A stretch of DNA of 64,000 nt from Chondrus crispus (taxonomy: Eukaryota; Rhodophyta; Florideophyceae; Gigartinales; Gigartinaceae): contig NW_005179176.1 in assembly GCF_000350225.1 (NCBI RefSeq), positions 60,599 to 124,598 on the forward strand, read 5' to 3'. Below the pieces are notes generated by a model. It was given only the letters and a program-made list of their open reading frames with translations, had not been told where the DNA came from and did no database searches. The first letter of the stretch is position 1. The number at the start of each line of letters is the position of its first letter. This document shows positions 53,942-64,000 of the stretch, one piece after another. Both the position numbers and the translations under genes were made by a program.

Positions 53942-55465
53942 AGCAGGCGCTGCTAATGTACGATAGCTCGCTGATTCTCGGATAGAGGCAATCTTCTCCA
54001 CAGTAGTCGCTTTCACCATGCTTTGAAATGTGGAGACGCAGGCCGTACCATGGCGCCGGAGATGGGCCGAGCGATGCATTGAGCAAGCCACCTGGTGACG
54101 TACATCTGATCCAAAGACATTCTCCATGCCATTCCCAATCCCTTTGTCTCCATCTGAAGCAACTGTCGTCAAACGGCCCATACTTGGAAAAGCTCTGGGA
54201 TTAAACGACCATGCCTTTGTCCATGTAGCATCACTTTCATTGCCATAAATATAGAGGTACGCGGGCGGTACCAATCTTCCGTTCGCCGAAAAGGCGATCA
54301 CAGAAAAAACTTGATAGGTGTCTAGACTGTACTTCCCAAAACAAGCTTCAGCATCCACAAGCCTCAGTACGAGCGTAAAATTGGCCTGAGTGAATGAGAA
54401 TAAGAAATTAATATAGTCAACGAATCCGCAGTCACTAGTACGAATTAAATCCAGGAGACCTGCGCCATGCTTCTCCATAAACGCTTCCCTCGCCTCCGGC
54501 CACGACATGGCATCCTCTATCTGCTCAGTAGTTCGACGCTCAGCCGGAACCCTCCGAGCCTTTCGCTGGAGCCTTGCATGCTCTGCCTTCCTAACAGAGA
54601 GAACAGTTTCCTCCATAGCTATACCGTTGACGACAGTGTACTCGAGCATATGGCCATGACGCTGAAACTCGGCTTTTAGACGAGGCAATTGCTGAATGTT
54701 ATCGTCGGGTATACCGTAAACCATGGCCGTTGCCTCCTTCCGAACTCGGGACCACTGATGTGCTGGAATGAGCTCTGGATAACGGAGAAAGTTTGCAAAA
54801 TGCCGGACCAGTGCACTTCGTGTCATCGAGGGGCGTGCTTCCATGTCGGTCGACACATGATTCGCCAGAACCCTATTCGGGTACGAAGTCCAAGCCTGTC
54901 CATCCCTCCCCCTCTCACCTGCTCTGCGAGGATCGTAGGGCTTGTTTCCAACGGTTCTGTTGCACACCGCCGATTTCACCAACCAATCCGCTTGGCCCAT
55001 CTGGAAGGTCGCCCTCAGGCGGAACTTCTCACGGCCAACATTGTGAAATTCTGCAGCAACCGCATCAACCTCTGTACGACTGTTGATAGGCAGTACTATA
55101 GTCAATGACAGCCATTCGGCGACCTCGCGAACCTCATTTACAAAGTCCTCCCTGGTCTTAAATCGGTCTCCGTCCTTGATATAATGCGCCATATTACCCG
55201 CCGCTCGCACTATGCGATTCAATCTCTTGAGGGGAAGAGTCTTCATTGCTCTGTCGCACGCTGATAGAGCCTTTTCGTTTATTTCCAAACAGGACTTTCG
55301 CACAGCGAACGTGTTGCGCGCCATCTTGAAATATTTAATTTTCCTCGCAGCGTCCCCCGCACTCAACCCGGACAAATCACAAGGAGGGTCACCAGGGCGG
55401 CAGCGTGTTCTTCGACCGCCTCTACTGCCATCAGATGACTCCGATGGGTCTCCTCGATGTCGACC
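53942..55465 (-). pseudogene. MULE transposase, N-terminal and catalytic piece
   Basis: Open from 55465 down to the solo LTR. The first ATG in frame is at 55324 (KYFKMARN). After a helical N-terminal region come FRLRATFQMGQADWLVKSAVCNR, which resembles the FAR1/WRKY-like DNA-binding part, and RPSMTRSALVRHF. The catalytic core has LVLRLVDAEACFGKY with the first Asp, SVIAFSANGRLVPPAYLY and TTVASDGDKGIGNGM with the second Asp, then HRSAHLRRHG. The enzyme would recognise the GACAT-type subterminal repeats and move the element. An upstream exon may exist beyond 55466, but I could not define it. The last codons before 53942 read on into LTR sequence. Confidence 0.78.
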
Positions 55466-55805
55466 TCAAGGTCGGAAACGGTTTGCGCTTCGGGAATGCG
55501 TACTCGTCCCTAAAATTGATCGAAGGGTCACCAAGGCCGCCGCGGCGACGACGCGCTGATGCAGTGAGGCTTCGGAGACCGCTGCGAGTCTCCATGCCCG
55601 TGGAGACAGGAAGGCAAGCACATACGTCAGAGAGCAATGTAGTGAGCCTGCTGGTGACTGCACGGGATGTAGACGGCAGGACGTGGGTGGGAGCGGCGCT
55701 GCAGCACTGGATGTACTGGCGATACCGTGGTTCGCGCAGTGCCATTTGGCGCCAAAAGCATTCGCGTCGCATGACGCATACACGTGCGCAGTAGGTCGTG
55801 ATCAC

Positions 55806-56120
55806 GAACGATGTCTACTGTTGCGCAAAAAATACGGGGCAAATGATAACGGATGCGTATAAGAGCTGCGGAAAGGGTCACCTGGTGCGCATAAAATACG
55901 CGGCACATGTCAACTGAATTACTTTACGTGGTCAAGTGTGCAACCTTGCATCTATACATTCCATAATGTCAACTAGTTAGGTTATAGACGCTGTTGTGGG
56001 TATCACCACGCATGTCACATTTCTGCCAACTGGCTGACATGTTTTTCCAGGTGTCTCATCCTTCCCGAATAAAATTTAACATATTTCAACCAAATCTGTT
56101 TTCGCATGCATGTCAACCAG
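55806..56120 (-). repeat. Array of GACAT motifs (right MULE flank)
   Basis: Read on the minus strand: AGTAGACATCG (55810), AGTTGACATGTG (55911), AGTTGACATTA (55967), TGTGACATGCG (56010) and GGTTGACATGC (56107). These match the plus-strand units at 36370-36800. A second local duplication is present (TGCGCA.AAAATACG.GGCA, at 55823 and 55884). Confidence 0.55.
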
Positions 56121-56135
56121 ATGGTATTTAGAGTC

Positions 56136-56379
56136 TAAAATGTGGACTACCATCAAGCTATAAATTTGAGCACTTTCCGCTGGTTTTCTTAATACGCAAC
56201 TATGTTAAACCGTCACGAACTTTGGGGCTAATCTTTCACACTGTTTGGCAAATATCCGTATTATATTGTATGTGCACCCATATCATATCGACCTTTCAAA
56301 CACCTTTTTATTGCATGTGATAATTCCGTGATCGTTACTTAATCACCGCCCAGAAGGCGCACTTGACAGAACCGATACA
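56136..56379. other. No feature recognised
   Basis: AT-rich sequence between the MULE flank and the 36 bp tandem repeat. The outer MULE terminus should lie in or just before it. Confidence 0.3.
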
Positions 56380-56487
56380 CCTCATTACCATCGAGTCTCA
56401 TCGTACCGAAACCCGCCTCACTACAATCGAGTCTCATCATACCGATACTCGCCTCATTACAATCGAGTCTCATCGTACCAGTCGTCA
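56380..56487. repeat. Three tandem copies of a 36 bp unit
   Basis: Units start at 56380, 56416 and 56452, each of the form CCTCAYTAC.ATCGAGTCTC followed by ATCRTACCGA. Substitutions are few. A partial unit precedes the first (ACCGATAC at 56371). Confidence 0.85.
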
Positions 56488-56699
56488 AATGTCGTCAAAC
56501 CAGACGCCCAGGATATGATGCAACCATCGAAACACACTATGGATGCAGTGGCTGCAACTATTTACTGGTGTCACCGAAATACGAACCAGATCGTAACAGG
56601 ACTCTCGGCTCTCTACGCGCTGATTTTAGGCGGTAATGGACGTGGCGAGCACACAATACCGCGAGGTATTTTTTCGTTTGCTGCCGTGCTTGCTGGATC

Positions 56700-58250
56700 A
56701 CCTCCAAGATTCTTCATCTTTACCGAATGTCTCATTCGTCATTTATGCTTCTTACCGAGAAAATTGCTGACCTAGACAATTGCAAATTCAGGAAAAGTTC
56801 TCGTTTACAACGCCTATCTGTTACTCTGCGCTGGTTTGCAGGGGTTCATACCTTGAAATAGCCCTCGCACACAATCTATCAACATCTACTGTGCATTACT
56901 ACATAGATGAAACACTCCGTGCAAATGATGGATCTCGTGAGTTGGGCTTCCCTTATGTAGCATATCTCACTCCCCGTATTAGATTTAGATTAGATTTGTA
57001 ACTGTAGAGCCCGCGCTCTACAGTACCTCGCTGCGCGCGCGCACACACGTGTACGACACGTGTGCTGCCAGCCCCGACGGCTAACAGCGCTACAGTGCAG
57101 GCCGACCTGCACAACTGTATGGAGGGCGACAAGCACGCACTTGTCAAGGATCCTCCACCTTGGTCCGCCCGCTTACTTTTAGATACTTCCGTCCGTTTTA
57201 CCTAGGAGTAGCACCGCGTGCGGGTTGAGGACGCGCGCAGCACGCCCACGAGCCCGCACCGCCTCCGCCCGTCGGTACCGGATCGTCACCCAGTACCGCT
57301 CCGGGGCGTCGAGGCGTAGAACCGCTCACGCGTGCGCGCGCCCTCCTCGATGCCGCTCTACCACCGCTACCTCAAGCCCGTGCTCGGTACCGTGGGTGGG
57401 CCGTGCTTCTATCTTCCCGCCGATCTGGGTCCTCCGAACTGTCAATACTCACCCCCCTCGTCGTTGGGGGTGATTATACTACACCTTATTGTGACGAAGC
57501 ATGGTTAAAGGAAACTTCTGAGTGGATTTTTCCGGCTGGACGGAGTGCGTTGGACATGTGTTGCGGGGCCTTGGATGGAATAGCCGTGAAAATATCCGAA
57601 CCTGCGGCTTGGGAGGTTGCTAACCCCTCTACGTACTACAATAGAAAGGGATGGTTCGCTTTAAATTTGCAAGCGATGTGTGCTTCTAAATACAGGTTTA
57701 CCTTTGTGTCCTGCATGTCCCCTGGATCCACTCATGATAGTACCGCATACGCTATGAGTGGATTGTCGAGACTATTGGAAAGAGGAGAGGGGCCCTGCTG
57801 ACTAGATTTTGGGTTGCTGCCGATGATGCCTACACATGTATAAATAGACTTTTAACTCCTTGGCCTGGCAAGGCTTTGAGTGTCGCTAGAGACTTTTTTA
57901 AGTACTGGAAATCTAGTGCAAGAATTAATATTTGAACAGAGTTTTGGCATGCTGGCTGGAAGATGGGGCGTCTTTTGGAGGCCACTGAAGTGTACTGTGG
58001 CTAAAAACGCCACTATTATATCTGTGTGTCGCAAATCGCACAACTTTATTATAGATACCGAGGCCACTGTAGATATTCTCGCGCCATCTGGGGCTGATGT
58101 TGGGCGCCATACAGAGCCAGCAGATCCACAGGTTTATCTTCAAGATGACTGCGACCAAAACGAATCTCCACACCGTAGACGTCACGACCTCGAGTCATCT
58201 TAGCTACGAGAGGACTTTACAGTGGAGATTGAGGCAAGCGCTCGAAGAAG
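56700..58250 (+). pseudogene. PIF/Harbinger-type transposase split by a solo LTR
   Basis: YRMSHSSFMLLTEKIADL and RLSVTLRWFAG (56710-56830) are typical of the Harbinger N-terminus. After a 1 bp shift comes GSYLEIALAHNLSTSTVHYY. The solo LTR sits between GFPY and CDEAW, and the frame closes when it is removed. The DDE_4 core follows with MCCGALDGIAVKI (first Asp), YYNRKGWFALNLQA and SPGSTHDSTAYAMS. After further shifts near 57800 and 57930 it gives AADDAYTCINRLLTPWPG (second Asp) and EQSFGMLAGRWGVFWRPL (Glu). All three catalytic positions survive, but three frameshifts and the insert kill the gene. The partner Myb-like gene of Harbinger elements was not found. Confidence 0.85.
56956..57483 (+). 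repeat. Solo LTR (528 bp) inside the Harbinger transposase
   Basis: TGTAGCATATC...TATACTACA with CCTTA duplicated at 56951-56955 and 57484-57488. It is the same family as 53312-53941 but about 100 bp shorter and in the opposite orientation. Its TGTAG...CTACA ends also resemble those of the large gypsy LTR. A hairpin CACCCCC...GGGGGTG precedes its right end. Confidence 0.9.
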
Positions 58251-58253
58251 ACC

Positions 58254-58943
58254 TTGCATTCAGGAAATCGTTCTGTCGCCAACTTCAATATCTTAAAGGC
58301 TATTATCAGACTAGCTAAGCGCCTCGCCCGCCGCCCCCTCGCGCCCGTGACGGCCCACCGCATCCTCGTCTTCCTCGCCATGCTCCCGCTCGTCGCCATC
58401 CTGTTGCGGCTGCCGGGCGTGCGCGTTACCTGGGCCCCCATCGCACGTTTCCGCTCGCCCTCCCCCACCGCGCCCTGAACCGTCGGGCCCGCCTACTCCG
58501 ATGCCGTCCCCGCCGCCTGCTCGCCCGCTATCTCCGCCTCCGTGCTTTTTTACGACGAGTACGCCACGCCTCAGCACACCCTCCAATCATGGCGCGCCCA
58601 CGGCCTTCCAGCCCACGTCGCGGACGTTCTCTTCTTCTTCCACGGCGTGCGCACGCCCGACGAGTTCCGCGCCCGCCTGCTGCAACAGGCCGCGCCTCCG
58701 TGGCACGGGCTCGTGCACGTCGTCGCGTCCCCTGAAAACCTCTAGCTGGTCCTAGCCATCACCTGCATCGTCGCGTTCGCCAATCACCCGCACGTCTTCC
58801 TGCTCCAGAAGTACTGGGCCCTCTGCGAGCCCGCCCCCGTCTTCCCTGTCCAGCTCGCAGCCGCCGGCGGCCTGCTCTTACCACCGGATGCACCTTGTGG
58901 GGATGGACACGGAGTTGTATTGTCAGCGAAGGAAATTATCTAA
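58254..58943 (+). pseudogene. Broken host-like gene: type II membrane protein resembling a glycosyltransferase
   Basis: One frame runs about 229 codons with only two stops (TGA 58476-58478 and TAG 58743-58745), in markedly GC-rich sequence unlike the AT-richer transposons on both sides. A basic segment RLAKRLARRPL precedes a hydrophobic stretch RILVFLAMLPLVAILLRLPG, the layout of a Golgi signal anchor. The rest is a compact domain: SVLFYDEYATPQHTLQSW, VLFFFHGVRTPDEF, VHVVASPENL, and AFANHPHVFLLQKYWALCEP. The last block resembles the LLxKDWxLxE-type segment of algal glycosyltransferase-like proteins as I remember them. The family call is tentative. Similarity ends abruptly near 58890, so the C-terminal part is missing. 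Confidence 0.45.
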
Positions 58944-60720
58944 AGCCTTTTCGCTTCAGGAACCGTTCATGTCACTGGCCAAGCATTGTATCGCTTTCTT
59001 AGGCCCCGTACAGAAGACACTCATGCGCTATTCGTGCTAGTGCTCTCCTGGTGGCGCTTGGATGGGTCATTGTCTTGCAATCAGGCTGTGGTCTCCGTGC
59101 TGTCGATGCTTTTTTGAAAGTTGCTGTCTGCGTGGTGGCCAAGTTTTTGACTTTGTTTCTGCCTTTACCATTCATTACAACTCCTTCAAAGTCTTGCGGG
59201 AGAAGTACTTCTCTAACGGCAATGTGCCGATGTATTGCTCCCAAGATGTGACTATGTAAATAGTGGGAGTGTGCTGGTGCAGAGCAAGGGATTTCAACCT
59301 CGAGAGGAAGCGACGGGGTTAGCTTCACGTCTAGCCAGACCCTCATTACATAGAAACGAAAACAATAAAAGTTGACTTGTAAGCGAATGCAATGGTATGA
59401 ACCGAAGAATCGCTAGAAACTATCAGGCATTGCAATGACCTAGGCAATTTAATTTTCTGAGATGACACTATTGCGTTGCTCTGTAGGAGCTGTCCACCGC
59501 CGAGTTTCTTACACGCTCTTCAAATGCAGTCATGTCCTCTGCACTCGGTTCAGGTCTGTTTAGGGTCCGTTCCGTGTGCCACTTATTCCAATACCTTAAA
59601 CAAAGAGATTGATGGCATGGAATGCACCAGTTCCTCTGGTTGGATCCAGACCTCTTCGTATAGTTATTACCGTTTTGGCGTACAGTGTAGGACCAAGAGC
59701 ACATCACGCAGTACGTCTGTATGATGTAGGATCAAGAGCACATCACGCAGTACGTCCTTTCCATTTCACGGCATTGTGTGTCGCTAGTCCGACAGACGTT
59801 AAAGAGTCCATGCGTCGCTGTTAAACTTCTGTACCACATTACGAGAGAAGCGTACTTCAATGTGGCATGCGGTGCAGTCCGTCGAGTTTGCTTGGCGTAG
59901 GAATCTACCCCTGGAGTCTGCTGTATTATGCGAAACTACTCTGGGCGACGGTCTTCCTACACTCAATCCATTCTTTTGCCAGTACTCTCGAAAACGCCGA
60001 AAAAGTTTCATACCCTGCGACCCTGTGTCGTATGTTCTTATATCCTTCACGGCACTGATTGGGACTCCTAGAGTCAAGCAAAACTCTTCTGTTTGCGAGA
60101 AATAGGCCATGAGGTACTGCGTCTTTATTGACTTGCCCAACAAGCAAACGCCCCACTATTTAGCGGTGCGCAGGGTTAATAAAATGAACAGAGTGACTTA
60201 CTTACTGAATGGTTTTTGCAAAGCGGTTCTTAAGTTGGACACACTTGGTATTACAGGTTGGCTGGCTCTCAGGGTTAGTGAGTGGTTGTGCCTGCCCCCT
60301 TTTGCTTTACCCGTCCGAGCTCCGCGCCTTTTATAGAGATCCTAGTCACTACTTCGAACAATACAGTAGATGCTAGACTACAACAAACTATCCTTTCACT
60401 CTATAACTAGTCTCCATACAATCGTTTATGTCCTTGCTTTCAATCTCCCCGAACATCCTCTTTAATACTACTGGATAGTGTACTCCTCCTTTATCAAGTC
60501 ATTCAGGTATGGTATAGTGCGGTTCTATGCCATCCTTTTAAAGAATGTAGGAGCCAGTCCCTTTTAGAAGGACATGCGCAGTATGTATAAAACAAAGACA
60601 TCCATACTGTGTGTGTCCCTCTTTATACCTTACACGATATGCTAGCTATCGGGTTCTCCGATGCGTTAGTCCTTGATAAACGTTTCATTGCTCCGGAATA
60701 CTCGTAGAATGTGATGCCAA
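58944..60720. other. Unassigned; short minus-strand frames and a 39 bp duplication
   Basis: Minus-strand open stretches at 59468-59707 (Cys-rich: NWCIPCHQSLCLRYW) and 59799-60143 (SQTEEFCLTLGVPISAVKDI) look like pieces of one decayed protein, perhaps a transposase. I cannot name it. The 3' LTR of the copia at the right edge probably starts near 60722. Confidence 0.3.
59686..59757. repeat. 39 bp tandem duplication
   Basis: TGTAGGA(C/T)CAAGAGCACATC followed by ACGCAGTACGTC occurs at 59686 and again at 59725. The second copy is cut short. Confidence 0.85.
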
Positions 60721-60906
60721 GAACTGGTCCGATGCCTCCCACCGCGGATCGTGGCGGAGGCGACGGCGCCTTTATTTCCAATCGAATAAATAGCGCCTTA
60801 TTGGCATTGTCCTATCTGTACTGTGTCTTATCTGGATGGAACCAGGTGTGTTTTGTTTTGGTGGCGCGTTGGCCGAGATTCGAAGTTGGTTCTGGATGGA
60901 ACCACA

Positions 60907-61812
60907 CTACCCTCGACGCGAGGGCAGCGTGTCCTGTATTTCTCTTACGGCGATGTTCTTCTTGTGTCCGCGGTAGAGTGTCGTTTTAAGGGATTTGGTG
61001 AGGATGTCGGCGTATTGTTCGATGGATGGTAACCGCAGGATGTTAAATTTTCCCTGCTTTACTGTGTCGTGGAGATAGTGATATCTCACGTCGATGCACT
61101 TCCTCCTTTTCGTCGCGCCGATACTCTTCGCCATTTGCACCGCTGGTGTGTTGTCCACATGCAGGGTGAGCGTGGTGGTGGGGAGTTGTATTTCGCGGAT
61201 GAGGTTGCGTAGCCAGAGTGTGAGAGCCGTTGTTTCGGATGCGGTGATATACTCCGCCTCGCAAGTGCGTTTTGCGACGACGGGCTGTTGCTTCGCAAGC
61301 CACTGTACTGGTGCTGCGTTGATGAGCGCTACCATGCCGCTGATTGATTTTCGGCCTGTGGCGTCGTTGGCATAGTCGGCGTCTGAGTATGTGCGGATGG
61401 TGATTTCGCGGGTTTTGCCCGCGGGCATGAGAATGCCTTCGTTACGAGTACTGTGGAGGTACTGTGCGAGTAGTCGCAGCAGATTCCAGTGGCGCTGTGT
61501 CGGTTTCTTGAGCGCGCGGGCGAGCGTGGGCGCTGCGAATGCTATGTCCGGGCGCGCGCTGTCGGCTATGTATCTAATTTTGCCAACTGCTTTGCCATAT
61601 ATCGTGGCAATGTCAGCTCGCATTTCCTCTTCGTCCGTGGGCGGATCCATTTCTATGCCGTCCAGATATGGGGTGGTCTTCTTGTTGCATCCTGTCTGCG
61701 CGAGGAGTGTGACCACGCTATCGATATGTGACGGTTGAGAGATGTGTATTCCCTGAGGTGTGTACCTAATTTTCCAGTTGAGGTACGACGTCGGTCGCCC
61801 TATTATTTTCAC
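60907..61812 (-). pseudogene. Copia RT end and RNase H, open 301 codons
   Basis: It starts in the RT thumb (IIGRPTSYLNWKIRY, GIHISQPSHID), then KIRYIADSARPDIAFAAPTLARA. RNase H follows with RTYSDADYANDATGRKSISG (first Asp), TCEAEYITASETTALTLWLR (Glu), LHVDNTPAVQMAKS (Asp) and the closing YADILTKSLK. All catalytic positions are visible. The frame shifts near 61815 against the RT palm, so the full gene is broken here. Confidence 0.85.
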
Positions 61813-62600
61813 TGTATATTTTTTTGGAGTGTGTGGTACAGTGAGTCGATCATAGATTTGGTGGTGGCGATTGGTAAAAAATCGTCCATGCCTATGCCAA
61901 CTATCAGCGTGTCTTTCCCTTCTGTTTTCGTGAAGAGGGACGTGTGTGAGCGCATTTGTTTGTACCCGTGACTGTTGAGGTGTGCGTGCAGTTTGGTGCT
62001 GTAAATGTTGGCGCCGGCGGGTGTGCCTTATACATTTCCGTTTAGTTGCCCGTGCGTGGCTGCGTGCTTGAAAGATCCGTCGAACCGCCTTGGTTGCGAT
62101 ACGAAAACTTTCCTGTTGTGTTGGTATGCCTCGTGGAGGTACGCTTCAGATATGTCGAAAAGTTCGATCTCCATGTTGCAGGACGCGGCTATGGCGAAAA
62201 GAGTGCGGATCGTGCTTCTGTCAGCTATGTACGTCGCTGTCTTCTCCGGATCGTGATGAGTGTGTGGCGTCATTCTGTCTCAGCGGATCGAGCACCGTGC
62301 TTTGTGTTTGGTGCCTGTGTGGTCCCTCCTGTAACGATATGTCATCGTCGTCGGGATGATGTCCCGTCTGCTGGTACTGTCTGTATGCGATCGCCAGTCA
62401 ATTTCCTTCATCTCGTCAAGTTGGTTGAGTTCTGTGTCGTGCGCGTCTGCCCATTTTTTGGCGTCTGGGTATTGGCGCGCTTGCTTGAGATTTTTAGGAG
62501 GGGCGGTGGTGTTGGTGACGGTCGTCGGGATGTGTGCTGCTCTTTGCGATTTTTTCTTCGGCGTGCTCTGTGTTCTGTACACTGCCGTGTTGTTTTCGCA
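61813..62600 (-). pseudogene. Copia RT palm
   Basis: Minus strand from right to left: ARQYPDAKKWADAHDTELNQL (62440-62500), KHKARCSIR then a stop, IADRSTIRTLFAIAASCNMEIELFDISEAYLHEA (62110-62220, first Asp), and GIGMDDFLPIATT (about 61880-61900), where GMDD replaces the usual YVDD. The palm is in several frames. Confidence 0.75.
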
Positions 62601-64000
62601 GGGGTCTTAATGCCTGTGGTAGGCTCTGAAGTCCGCTGCTCGCATTTTGCTGTACCTTCGGGATTGGAGGTTTTGGACACAGATATGTGTCTCGTCCAGT
62701 GCGTACATGTATCTCACTTGTGATGCCTTACTGTGGAGTTTTGGCATGTGGGGTTGAGAATGGGGGTATATCCCAGTTGTCCGAACGCTATATTGTTTTT
62801 GAGCTGTGGCTATTGTTGATACCACAGCGTGTGAAGGATTCCTTTTACCCCGTGGTGGTAAGTTATGTTGTATTTAAATACAGCATCGCTCAAGGCGTCT
62901 TGCCAGTAGACGTCGTGGAGTTTGCTGTGTGCGAGCGTGGCTCTCACTTTATCCATGAGCGTGGGATTGATGCGCCTGGCGAGAGAGTTCTCCTGCGGCA
63001 TGTATGGCGTTGTCGGTCGATATTGGATTCCTCTGTGTTCGAGCTGCTTCTGTACTTGTTTGGCGAGGTATTCTTTCGCGTTGTCCGTCAAGAGGAGTCT
63101 CGGCTGCTCTCCATTTTCCGTTGCTATCCTATCCATGGCTTGGATGATTGTGTGTGGCACTTGTGCCCTGTTGTGGAGGCCGAAAACCCATATATATCTC
63201 GTGTTCGTATCGATGAATGTGAGGAAGTAGCGACAGTTATGTTGGGATGGGGGTGTATTGGACCGCAGACATCCGAGGAGAGACTCTCTCCTCTTTCTGC
63301 GTGGTGTGCGGTGCGTTTGTGTGACCTCATGGCGGTTTTCCGTGTATGCACACGGTGCATGTCATTTGTGCACTGGTGTCTGGTAGGCCTTTTGGCATTC
63401 CAGGGAGTAATTGTTGTCGTGACATGTGAGCTATGGTCTTTGGGTTGGCGTGGTTGAGGCGGATGTGCCATTCAGCCATTTGTTGTGCTGCGGCCGTGGG
63501 CATTTGTTGTCGCGACGGTATGGTCGGTGTGTTTCGCAGTGTCGGTGTTTGTCGTCGCGTTGTGTTGAAGGGCATTAGATCGCTGCGTCGCTGTGTGTGG
63601 GGGGATGTGTGATTGGGGGTGCCGGCTTCTTTTGGGTGATGGTTGGCACGAGTTTTACTGGCCGTTGTTTTACGGTTGTATGTCCTTGCTCCTTTGGCTG
63701 TTGCTTATTGTTGTAGGCGGTACTGCCTGTCTTGGAAATGTGCGGTGAGTTGTGCTGGTGGCAAGCGCGTCGGTGTGTGAAGTGTTGCTTTGGTTCTGGA
63801 GAACGTCGCGTCTCCGTGTGCTGCCAGGTCGTGTACCGATAGCAAAATTTTCTTTGATGCTCGGCGCGTGCACGGCTGGTACTCGTACGCTATTCCTCTT
63901 CTGTGTGATCTTGATTGTGCCAGTGTGTGTGTGATCGGGACGCATTGGCCGGTTGCCGTGGTGGTTATTGTACCGTTGCTGGGTCTCATACGCGCGTGGG
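62601..64000 (-). pseudogene. Copia integrase and upstream polyprotein, broken
   Basis: AEWHIRLNHANPKTIAHM followed by CTVCIHGKPP (63330-63470) is the HHCC module just before the integrase core. LLLTDNAKEYLAKQVQ (63050-63110) gives the second core Asp, and TTPYMPQENSLARRINPTL gives the PQ.N block, where the Glu after NG is altered (NSLAR). 63670-63990 lies in the protease or gag-pol linker but shows no clear active site. A basic linker with short frames (62607-62825) leads to RT. Confidence 0.65.

Larger units (their letters stand above)
36370..56135 (-). mobile_element. Mutator-like (MULE) transposon, greatly expanded by nested insertions
   Basis: The transposase gene is found in three pieces on the minus strand (53942-55465, 53163-53306, 37774-38372). 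They are separated by a solo LTR and a 14.8 kb gypsy element. Removing each insert with one target copy gives a continuous frame. Outside the gene, both flanks hold arrays of a GACAT-type motif in inverted orientation (36370-36800 plus strand, 55806-56120 minus strand), as subterminal repeats of one transposon would. Without the inserts the element would be about 4.3 kb. I could not fix the outer termini or the expected 9 bp or so target duplication, so the stated ends are approximate. Confidence 0.7.
60722..64000 (-). mobile_element. Copia retrotransposon, 3' part only (runs off the window)
   Basis: On the minus strand the order is protease or gag side (63576-64000), integrase (62810-63575), RT (61813-62600) and RNase H (60907-61812). 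The stop at 60907 lies next to a purine-rich GAGGGTAG and a TGTGGTTCC, a good start for the 3' LTR. The LTR would run left to about 60722 (GGCATCACA). The 5' LTR lies outside the window, so the LTR ends are unproven. RT shares the IADR...RTLF.IAA signature with the decayed copia at 12288-14130. Confidence 0.8.

Noticed and set aside
53312..57483. Related inverted sequences read as terminal inverted repeats of one transposon
   Set aside because: Each copy has its own TG...CA-like ends and its own 5 bp target duplication (AGCAG and CCTTA), and sits inside a different transposase frame.
1..64000. CRISPR arrays, bacterial operons, rRNA or tRNA genes
   Set aside because: No regularly spaced repeats of CRISPR type, no ribosome-binding-site-spaced gene sets and no rRNA or tRNA folds were seen. 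The content is eukaryotic transposons.

Overview
This window is a repeat island of a eukaryotic nuclear genome. I can find no intact host gene in it. Nearly every recognisable coding stretch belongs to an LTR retrotransposon (Ty1/copia or Ty3/gypsy with chromodomain) or to a cut-and-paste DNA transposon (pogo/Tigger-like, Mutator-like, PIF/Harbinger-like). The mixture suggests a compact-gene protist or alga with transposon islands. A red alga is my best guess and an oomycete the alternative. This is an inference from the style of the elements, not proven by the sequence.

The layout is a set of nested insertions whose joints can be read base by base. Nest 1 (1628-10855): an old copia-like pol on the minus strand is split by a 7.65 kb copia-order LTR element (2593-10242, target duplication ATCAG). 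Its integrase is in turn split by a 2.35 kb pogo-like transposon (5685-8034, target duplication TA). Next come a decayed plus-strand copia fragment (12288-14130), a 62 bp near-perfect palindrome, and a young copia element with an unbroken 1391-codon gag-pol (14748-19401, target duplication CAGTA). Two related chromodomain gypsy elements follow: a worn one on the minus strand (21826-27208, GGGAC) and a fresher one on the plus strand (30254-35586, GCAGG). Both lie in older decayed sequence that includes an RNase H remnant near 28.3-29.1 kb.

Nest 2 (about 36.4-56.1 kb) is a Mutator-like (MULE) transposon on the minus strand. Its transposase is cut into three pieces, by a 14.8 kb gypsy element (38378-53157, target duplication CTTAT) and by a 630 bp solo LTR (53312-53941, AGCAG). 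Removing each insert with one target copy restores the transposase frame. Inverted arrays of a short GACAT-type motif mark the two MULE flanks. The large gypsy element carries a 5.7 kb tail behind its chromodomain. That tail contains a long antisense reading frame (582 codons from its first ATG) that matches nothing I recognise.

The right end holds a Harbinger-like transposase split by a second, related solo LTR (56956-57483, CCTTA), then a GC-rich broken gene that looks like a host type II membrane protein of glycosyltransferase type (58254-58943). The window closes in a third copia element on the minus strand that runs off the edge (about 60722-64000).

Two mechanistic points stand out. Both well-preserved copia elements carry, directly next to the 5' LTR, a primer site complementary to the anticodon arm of initiator tRNA-Met. 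This is the half-tRNA priming known from Drosophila copia. In one of them the gag start codon lies inside that site.
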